6,470 nucleotides of DNA from the NCBI GenBank assembly GCA_002684175.1, contig NYUU01000020.1, positions 10,119-16,588 on the forward strand, in the 5' to 3' direction. The translations under genes were made by a program, and so were the position numbers. Shown one piece after another: positions 1-4,278 of the stretch (positions are counted from its first letter, which is position 1; every line of letters starts with the position of its first letter). The notes under the pieces are model-generated. The model had not been told where the DNA came from, did not search any database, and saw only the letters and a program-made list of their open reading frames with translations. The stretch comes from Synechococcus sp. CPC35 (GTDB lineage: Bacteria; Cyanobacteriota; Cyanobacteriia; PCC-6307; Cyanobiaceae).

Positions 1-84
1 CCTGCTGCGGCAGTCAGTCTGGCGAAGATGCTTTTCAGCTTCCTGAAGCAGAAGCTCAAGTTCCTTGTCTGACATGGATTTCAT
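1..84 (-). CDS. Unidentified protein, N-terminal fragment (cut by the left edge)
   Basis: A minus-strand frame opens with ATG at 82-84 and stays open for 28 codons to the window edge. The peptide begins MKSMSDKELELLLQEAEK and is charged and helix-prone, with an acidic, leucine-rich first half; there is no signal peptide or membrane segment. A good ribosome binding site, GGAG (complement of 94-97), sits 9 bases before the ATG, which favours this start. A second in-frame ATG at 73-75 would have no comparable site. The 5' leader contains an 8-bp inverted repeat covering part of the GGAG. The C-terminal part lies outside the window, so I cannot name the family. It is probably a real gene because start, binding site and open frame agree, but 28 codons is thin evidence. 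Confidence 0.55.
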   Translation of the reverse strand, partial: MKSMSDKELELLLQEAEKHLRQTDCRSR

Positions 85-94
85 GTTTATCAGC

Positions 95-118
95 TCCATT
101 CAGCAATAGATGAATGGA
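95..118 (-). promoter_or_regulatory. Hairpin at the ribosome binding site of the left gene
   Basis: Bases 95-102 (TCCATTCA) and 111-118 (TGAATGGA) form a perfect 8-bp inverted repeat with an 8-base loop. Read as minus-strand mRNA, the 3' arm includes GGA of the GGAG ribosome binding site 9 bases before the ATG at 84. Folding would therefore partly hide the binding site, and a protein bound to the DNA palindrome would sit at the gene's start. The symmetry is seen directly; a regulatory role is inference. Confidence 0.35.
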
Positions 119-205
119 TCGTCAACCCCTCAATCACAACACAAAACACGACGGCTTATCAGGATTTGTTTCAGGGAATTACATTTCGTTACAAATTAAC
201 GGGTC

Positions 206-229
206 ATCGGTGGGCTGGTCCGATTTTTT
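206..229 (+). terminator. Weak terminator-like hairpin with T-run
   Basis: ATCGG (206-210) pairs with CCGAT (220-224) around a 9-base loop, and a run of six T begins at 224 and ends at 229. This has the form of a rho-independent terminator on the plus strand, but the stem is only 5 bp. No plus-strand gene ends just upstream, so if real it would most likely end a small RNA transcribed from about 120-200. It may be chance. Confidence 0.22.
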
Positions 230-506
230 CATTCATTTTGCGTCAATCCAGAGCAATTCGAGCCTACTGTCCCATTGAACAACAGGGCATCAACTGCTTG
301 ATCTCGATTTGATTGCAACCTCAGGCTTCAATAGTGGAAATATTTTGGTTAAAGTAATTTCATCTATTCCAGTGATTGCAGAAGCAAAATTAGATGCATT
401 AAAACCTGTAACTCGCTTCATTAAATCCATTAAAGTTACGCAGCTTTAGGCTCAAACAATTACTCACACTCTTAATTCTGAATGAGACCATAAAAGCAAG
501 ATTTAT

Positions 507-531
507 AATTAATTTTACGCATAAATTAATT
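507..531. repeat. AT-only 9-bp inverted repeat
   Basis: AATTAATTT (507-515) is matched by AAATTAATT (523-531) around the 7-base spacer TACGCAT. The arms contain only A and T, so an RNA hairpin would be weak; a DNA-binding site or composition bias is equally likely. It lies in the most AT-rich part of the spacer. Confidence 0.4.
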
Positions 532-636
532 TTAATTGACGAATACATTGTAGCGATTGAAAGCCCAAAACAGCCCTCAATTAACAAAAAACTAACTCTC
601 AAATTAAGTGATGCAACAACATCGCTGTGAATCAAG

Positions 637-676
637 TTTTCAATATTGCACTTGCTCAGATTTATTTTTCAATATT
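637..676. repeat. 11-bp direct repeat downstream of the pam68 gene
   Basis: TTTTCAATATT occurs at 637-647 and again at 666-676, 29 bp apart start to start. Both copies lie just beyond the minus-strand stop at 692. No GC-rich terminator hairpin is visible after that stop, so the end of the ruvA-rpsO-pam68 transcript is not explained by a standard signal. The sequence is AT-rich and the repeat may reflect composition. Confidence 0.35.
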
Positions 677-691
677 TCAACAAATGATGTA

Positions 692-1102
692 TCAGCTTCC
701 CTCTTGTGTTTTTGATTTTGCCTGTGCACGGATCGATTCACGCATCCTCTGCAGATTCGGCTTGAAATGTTCCAGGCCAAGCAAAGTACCTGGTTGGGTT
801 TCCCAGCTGGATGTCAAAACCCCGTAGCTGAGCCCAAGAAGTCCGAGGAGAAAAAAGAATCCTGACCCTGCGAGGGTCACTCCAGGGGGGATATCGGCGA
901 TACCTCGCGTAACGACGAAATAACTGCCAACGAATACACCCATTCCTACAACCGATGGCAGGCCGGTAAAAACAACAACACGCCGAGCCATACGATCAGC
1001 CACATAGCGGGGGATCGCTTCCTTTCGGTCGTTATCGGCCCCTGATTTCGGTCGCTTGGAAGGCCCTTTGGGTTCAAAGGGGAGAGCTTCGCGCTCAGCC
1101 AT
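692..1102 (-). CDS. PAM68-family photosystem II assembly protein (DUF3464)
   Basis: The 136-residue product is a small thylakoid membrane protein of the PAM68 family (Synechocystis Sll0933 type). The family is known to help early photosystem II assembly, around CP47 synthesis, and is not part of the mature complex. Visible features are a charged N-terminal region (1-40, many Lys/Arg), the family stretch IPRYVADRMARR (30-41), membrane helix 1 at about 42-64, a short loop with ADIPP (69-73), helix 2 at about 74-96 ending in GLLGLSYG, then SSWE (98-101), LLGLEHF (107-113) and a basic C-terminal tail. The length is normal for cyanobacterial members. The start has GAGG 4 bases upstream, directly after the rpsO stop; only 11 bp separate the two genes, so they are probably co-transcribed and perhaps translationally coupled. 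Family identity is confident; the role is taken from homologues. Confidence 0.9.
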   Translation of the reverse strand: MAEREALPFEPKGPSKRPKSGADNDRKEAIPRYVADRMARRVVVFTGLPSVVGMGVFVGSYFVVTRGIADIPPGVTLAGSGFFFLLGLLGLSYGVLTSSWETQPGTLLGLEHFKPNLQRMRESIRAQAKSKTQEGS

Positions 1103-1113
1103 GAGACCTCTAA

Positions 1114-1383
1114 TCAGCCGCGGATGCCCAGCTTGGCAATGGTGTCGGAATAGCGCTGCTCGCTTCGGCTGCGCATGTAGCTGAGCAGTCGCTTGCGCCG
1201 ACCGATCATCTTGAGCAGTCCCTGACGCGATGAAAAATCGTGAATGTTGTTCTGGAGGTGACTGCTGAGACGATTGATCCTTTCACTGAGCATCGCCACC
1301 TGAACCTCTGCGGAACCTGTATCGGTGCCATGGGTCTGGTGCGTGTTGATCAGCTGTTGCTTTTCGGAAGTATCGAGCGACAT
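1114..1383 (-). CDS. rpsO: 30S ribosomal protein S15
   Basis: This is an 89-residue ribosomal protein S15, a primary 16S rRNA-binding protein of the small-subunit platform that also helps form a bridge to the large subunit. The length matches the bacterial family exactly. The sequence shows the typical N-terminal helix, the TGSAEVQVA segment (22-30), His42, Asp49 and Ser52 (equivalent to E. coli H41, D48 and S51 at the rRNA contact), and the basic stretch [10 protein letters not shown] (61-70). The frame is open 12 codons further upstream, but the family's usual N-terminus ([10 protein letters not shown]) places the start at 1383. The upstream AAGGG is about 14 bases from this ATG and can pair with CCC next to the start, so initiation is not of the strong Shine-Dalgarno type. 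S15 is autoregulated through its mRNA leader in several bacteria; whether that applies here is not visible. It lies 62 bp behind ruvA and 11 bp before the pam68 gene. Confidence 0.97.
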   Translation of the reverse strand: MSLDTSEKQQLINTHQTHGTDTGSAEVQVAMLSERINRLSSHLQNNIHDFSSRQGLLKMIGRRKRLLSYMRSRSEQRYSDTIAKLGIRG

Positions 1384-1445
1384 GCGCGGGTTTTGGCCCT
1401 TGAAACAGCGAAGTCCCAATTTACCAATTCAGGGGACCGTCGTCT

Positions 1446-2090
1446 TCAGGCAGCCTCCCGGCTCAACCACTGGAGGCAGCTTTTGAGCCACGCATCCTGA
1501 TCTGATCCATCGGGTGGAACTCCCGACGTGCCGTCTGCGATCGCACGAATCGCTCTGCGGATTTCCAGTTCGTCATACCCAAGCATCATCAGGGTTGCTT
1601 CCACGTCAGCGCAGACCTCCGGCATACGCTCGGACGGCACACCCTCCACAAGCGAGGGTTCCGGTTCAAGTCCGGCGTAGGCGGCAATTGGAGTCCGAAG
1701 ATCGACGGCCAATCGTTCCGCCGTGCGTTTGCCAATGCCCTGAGCCCGACAGAGCGTCCGCAGATCTCCATTGCTGATCGCCTCCACAAGCTCATGTGGT
1801 CGACATTCCTGGAGAAGTGCCAGACCCGACTGTGGTCCCAGACCATTGACGCTGATCAGCAGCCGGAAAAGATCCCGTTCCTCTCTTTGCGGAAATCCGT
1901 ACAAGGTGCTCCCATCATCACGCTGCACCTGATGGATCCAGAGGCTCAGTTCATTGCCTTCCTGCAGATTGCTGAGGTGGCGGGGTGCGAGATGAATTTC
2001 ATAGCCGACACCGGAACAGTTCAGCAACACACCGGTTCTGTTTCCCTGCTTCCAGCTCTCCAGATTCAGCCCCATCAGCCAGCCGATCAT
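1446..2090 (-). CDS. ruvA: Holliday junction branch migration protein RuvA
   Basis: RuvA binds four-way DNA junctions as a tetramer or octamer and loads the RuvB motor for branch migration in recombinational repair. The 214-residue product shows the three expected parts. These are an N-terminal OB-fold with MIGWLMG at the start, GVGYE (27-31), acidic-pin residues D58/D59 and LYGF (63-66); two helix-hairpin-helix motifs, [13 protein letters not shown] (81-93) and [17 protein letters not shown] (116-132); and, after a variable acidic linker, a C-terminal RuvB-binding domain (about 160-214) with [15 protein letters not shown] (167-181). The start at 2090 fits the family N-terminus (MIG); an ATG 8 codons upstream is possible but adds residues the family lacks. 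No strong ribosome binding site precedes it. ruvB and ruvC are not in the window. It heads the minus-strand cluster with rpsO and pam68. Confidence 0.95.
   Translation of the reverse strand: MIGWLMGLNLESWKQGNRTGVLLNCSGVGYEIHLAPRHLSNLQEGNELSLWIHQVQRDDGSTLYGFPQREERDLFRLLISVNGLGPQSGLALLQECRPHELVEAISNGDLRTLCRAQGIGKRTAERLAVDLRTPIAAYAGLEPEPSLVEGVPSERMPEVCADVEATLMMLGYDELEIRRAIRAIADGTSGVPPDGSDQDAWLKSCLQWLSREAA
1537..1544. repeat. HIP1 octamer GCGATCGC
   Basis: This is a perfect copy of the cyanobacterial highly iterated palindrome HIP1, inside the 3' part of ruvA. HIP1 is strongly over-represented in many cyanobacterial genomes; its function is not settled. Confidence 0.7.
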
Positions 2091-2112
2091 GGATACAGGA
2101 ATCACCAGTGCC

Positions 2113-2601
2113 ATGTTGCCGCAGCTTTCTCTGCCCTCAAGAGCTCTTCACCAATGGGTGCAGGAGCCGGGTCGGAAGCTGGTCAGAGCTGTTTCGGCCT
2201 TTCTGGTTCTTGTCTTCCTGACCTCCTGCAGCAACGCACAGCCTCCCAGGGCTCTGTTGAACGAAGCTCTGACACTGCAGATTCAGCTCACGCAGTCAGC
2301 CATAGCGACATCCCTTGACCTGCCAACGACTGACCCTCCGACGACTTCTCCAGCAAAGGTGAGTCGGATTCGAATTGATCATGAGGAGACGATCAGACTT
2401 GGTCAGGCCGAGGGCCTTCGGTTAACAGGTCAGTTCGACTGGCAGCTGGCTGGTGACCCGATCCAGGTGGACAGTCCATTCGACGTGGTGCTTGAGCGGG
2501 GTGATCGCGGCCAGAGCTGGAGACTGGCACGACCAAGCGGGCCTGGGGGAGATGGGCTGCAGACCTGGATCACCTACCCGCTGGGACTCGAAAAAGCGTG
2601 A
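2113..2601 (+). CDS. Putative lipoprotein, function unknown
   Basis: I do not recognise the family. With the ATG at 2113 the product has 162 residues. A basic stretch (R21, K22, R25) is followed by a hydrophobic core (about 26-36) and the lipobox LTSC with Cys39, after which comes SNAQPP. This predicts export and lipid attachment. The mature part (about 124 residues) is soluble, with a Thr/Pro-rich segment near 65-76 and a strand-rich C-terminal half ([31 protein letters not shown]). The start is uncertain. The frame is open from an ATG at 2089, the ATG at 2113 has AGGA 12 bases upstream, and a GTG at 2158 would give a 23-residue signal peptide of more usual length. The gene diverges from ruvA with almost no intergenic DNA and ends 4 bp from the convergent transporter gene. 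Confidence 0.75.
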   Translation: MLPQLSLPSRALHQWVQEPGRKLVRAVSAFLVLVFLTSCSNAQPPRALLNEALTLQIQLTQSAIATSLDLPTTDPPTTSPAKVSRIRIDHEETIRLGQAEGLRLTGQFDWQLAGDPIQVDSPFDVVLERGDRGQSWRLARPSGPGGDGLQTWITYPLGLEKA

Positions 2602-2605
2602 CCCG

Positions 2606-3502
2606 TCAGTTCCGTGCTGAAAGACTGATCAATGTCGCTATCAGGACGAGTGCACCTCCGCAGATCTGCCAGAGGTCGATCGCCTCGGAGAACCACAGCC
2701 ATCCCCAACCTGCCGCAAAAACCACCTGCACGTAATTAATTGATGTGGCTCGGGCCGCCGGCAGAGAACCCAGGCCTTCCGTCACCCAGATCTGTCCGAG
2801 CTGGGTGAAAATTCCAACCCCCAGCAGCCACACCCAATCACTTCCGGAGGGCCAGACGCCTTGCTGCAGAACCCACGGAAGCGTGAGAGGTACGGAGATC
2901 ATCGGAAAATAAAGAATGATCACCAGGGGATGCTCACTGCCGGAGAGCCGGCGCACACACACATAGGCGAGGGCTGTGAACAGAGCTCCGGCAACTCCAC
3001 AGAGAACAGCCAGCAACGGCAGAGATGCCGCAGCACCCGTCAGCCATTCGGGCTGAACGACAAGAGTGATCCCGATCCAGCCGAGAAGCACGGCGAAACC
3101 GATACGGCGTCGAAGTTGTTCCCCAAGCAGCAACAAAGCAGCCAGGGCGGTGAAGGTGGGGTAGGTGTACTGGAGCACGGTCGCTGAAGCGAGTGGCAGC
3201 CTCGAGATCGCTTCGAAGAAGCAGAGCAGTGCCACACTGCCCAGAAACCCGCGGGCGATCAGCCAACGACGTTGCTGCCCCCATGGTGAGACGGAAGCGA
3301 GCCTCAGTCCCACAGAGGTGAGACCGATGCTGATCAATGCCCTTATCAGCACGATCTGGGCCACGGGTAGCCGACCGTTCAGCTGCTTGACGCAGACAGT
3401 CATCAGGCTGAAGGCCAGTGAGCTGAGAATTAAAGGCCTGCAGATTAAGAAGCTGGCCCACCAGTGATTTGCCGTCTCTCTTAAGCGCTGTGTGGCTGTC
3501 AA
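2606..3502 (-). CDS. EamA/DMT-superfamily membrane transporter
   Basis: The 298-residue product is an inner-membrane carrier of the drug/metabolite transporter superfamily with two EamA repeats, at about 24-150 and 165-295, and about ten predicted helices. Family hallmarks are the first-helix region LILSSLAFSLMTVCVKQL, Arg54 in VLIRALIS, RGFLGSVALLCFFEAISRLPLASATVLQ shared between helices 3 and 4 (84-111), YPTFTALAALLLLGE (114-128), GWIGITLVV (141-149), and in repeat 2 GALFTALAYVCVRRL (172-186) and the C-terminal GGALVLIATLIS. Such proteins move amino acids, nucleosides or other metabolites; the substrate cannot be predicted here. The only start covering the full first helix is TTG at 3500-3502, which directly follows an in-frame TGA. 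The first in-frame ATG is codon 34, inside helix 1, so TTG is more likely. The binding site is weak (GAG 8 bases upstream). The gene ends 4 bp from the stop of the convergent lipoprotein gene. Confidence 0.88.
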   Translation of the reverse strand: MTATQRLRETANHWWASFLICRPLILSSLAFSLMTVCVKQLNGRLPVAQIVLIRALISIGLTSVGLRLASVSPWGQQRRWLIARGFLGSVALLCFFEAISRLPLASATVLQYTYPTFTALAALLLLGEQLRRRIGFAVLLGWIGITLVVQPEWLTGAAASLPLLAVLCGVAGALFTALAYVCVRRLSGSEHPLVIILYFPMISVPLTLPWVLQQGVWPSGSDWVWLLGVGIFTQLGQIWVTEGLGSLPAARATSINYVQVVFAAGWGWLWFSEAIDLWQICGGALVLIATLISLSARN

Positions 3503-3610
3503 TCAAACATCTCGAATAAGTCCATCCTGAATCCGACCCAGCCTTTGCCAACGGCGATCCTCGATAGATCAAAATGGGCGGCGGGATGTGTGACCCATCC
3601 ACTTGAGAGA

Positions 3611-3645
3611 TCAGTGGTCAGTTGTCAGTGGTTGATGGTTGATGG
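3611..3645. repeat. Short tandem heptad repeat (STRR-like)
   Basis: Five consecutive 7-bp units fill 3611-3645. Units 1 and 3 are TCAGTGG, unit 2 is TCAGTTG, and units 4 and 5 are TTGATGG; a degenerate sixth unit may follow. The pattern resembles the short tandemly repeated heptanucleotides described from intergenic regions of filamentous and other cyanobacteria. It lies in the spacer between the transporter gene and the unknown membrane-protein gene. No function is evident. Confidence 0.7.
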
Positions 3646-3687
3646 TTGGATCTGAATCGTCAGAGAATGAAAATTTAGCGATCACAA

Positions 3688-3712
3688 AATCATTGATTCA
3701 CGATCAATGATT
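3688..3712 (-). terminator. Perfect 10-bp inverted repeat, possible terminator or operator
   Basis: AATCATTGAT (3688-3697) and ATCAATGATT (3703-3712) pair perfectly around the 5-base loop TCACG. The repeat begins about 43 bp beyond the minus-strand stop of the membrane-protein gene at 3756. In minus-strand RNA the stem runs into a short T-run (TTTT, complement of 3686-3689, half of it inside the stem). It could therefore end that transcript, but the stem is AT-rich and the T-run short. A binding site for a dimeric regulator upstream of the transporter gene is an alternative. Confidence 0.4.
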
Positions 3713-3755
3713 GAAAGAATCCGCCTCCACCAATCAAATGCAAATGGCGGAGCAT

Positions 3756-4229
3756 TCATTCCGAGGTCGTCTCCTTGATCGGTGCCTGCAGTATCACTGC
3801 AACAACAGGAAGGAACCGAATCAAAGAGACCACCGCCAGCACGACGGCAAAAAGATTGACCAGCCAGCCAATCAAAAAAATCGGGGCGACCAGACCAGTG
3901 GTATGGCTGATCGAAAACCCTTTGATCAGGCTGTCCAGTGCTGCATCAATGGCTGAAAAGAGCGTGGCGATGAACATGAGGGCCGAGTTCCTGGTGGCCT
4001 CTCTGGCAAGCTCCACCCTGGCCATTCGGTTCAGGGTCCTGCCGACAGCCAGCTGATAACCGGCCACAAGATAAAACGATGCAAACAGAGTGATGCTTGT
4101 GAGCTGTCGAAGCTCAAACACCTCACGCCCTTCCTGGATCAGGAAACCGATCGCAAGTAGCGGTATCAGGACACGAAGGACCGTCAGGCTCAGGACGATC
4201 AAGGCAGCCTCGACATATGACATCCCCAT
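3756..4229 (-). CDS. Unknown integral membrane protein
   Basis: I do not recognise this 157-residue product. It has hydrophobic segments at about 5-30, 44-62, 83-97 and 112-147 (the last long enough for two helices), separated by charged loops (Q32-R41, R64-R80, K103-H109) and ending in a short charged tail, IKETTSE. This predicts an inner-membrane protein of four or five helices. There is no catalytic motif, cysteine pair or metal-binding cluster. The ATG at 4229 has AGG 5 bases upstream; an in-frame ATG two codons later (4223) is an alternative. The gene diverges from dnaG with 49 bp between starts, so the two may share a promoter region, but nothing in the sequence links it to replication. 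Hydrophobicity and a plausible start support a real gene. Confidence 0.75.
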   Translation of the reverse strand: MGMSYVEAALIVLSLTVLRVLIPLLAIGFLIQEGREVFELRQLTSITLFASFYLVAGYQLAVGRTLNRMARVELAREATRNSALMFIATLFSAIDAALDSLIKGFSISHTTGLVAPIFLIGWLVNLFAVVLAVVSLIRFLPVVAVILQAPIKETTSE

Positions 4230-4278
4230 GGTGACCTGCTCGTTTCCATCTGGCTGATCGACGCTTCAGAATGCACGG

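Larger units (their letters stand above)
85..691. other. AT-rich intergenic stretch without a convincing gene
   Basis: This stretch of about 600 bp separates the left-edge gene from the stop of the pam68-family gene. It is clearly richer in A and T than the flanking coding DNA, especially from about 330 to 690, with runs such as AATTAATTTT. Frames here are short, lack ribosome binding sites, or give low-complexity peptides. The longest with a nominal start is 78 codons on the minus strand (399-635), opening with TTG and no binding site. The stretch contains a hairpin at 95-118, a weak terminator-like hairpin at 206-229, an AT-only inverted repeat at 507-531 and an 11-bp direct repeat at 637-676. 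It could hold a small RNA, a decayed gene or only long leaders; I cannot decide from sequence alone. Confidence 0.6.

Noticed and set aside
97..125. Promoter for the left-edge gene with TTGACG as -35 box
   Set aside because: TTGACG is present on the minus strand (120-125), but the hexamer 17 bases downstream is TGAATG, a poor -10 match.
455..475. Yfr1-type small RNA motif (ACTCCTCACAC) in the spacer
   Set aside because: Only the partial resemblance ACTCACACTC is present; the conserved core is incomplete and no flanking stem-loops of that RNA are seen.
399..635. 78-codon minus-strand frame in the AT-rich spacer
   Set aside because: It starts with TTG, has no ribosome binding site, and its Ile/Ser/Leu-rich make-up fits translated AT-rich noncoding DNA.
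1384..1419. Twelve extra N-terminal codons for rpsO
   Set aside because: S15 proteins normally begin at the position of the ATG at 1383, and the upstream residues ([11 protein letters not shown]) have no counterpart in the family.
1794..2318. 174-codon plus-strand frame across ruvA and the lipoprotein gene
   Set aside because: It is antisense to conserved ruvA and out of frame with the lipoprotein, with no recognisable features.
2934..3602. 222-codon minus-strand frame over the transporter gene
   Set aside because: It is an out-of-frame shadow of the EamA transporter; its product is rich in Arg, Ser and Cys with no domain, while the overlapping frame has clear helices and family motifs.
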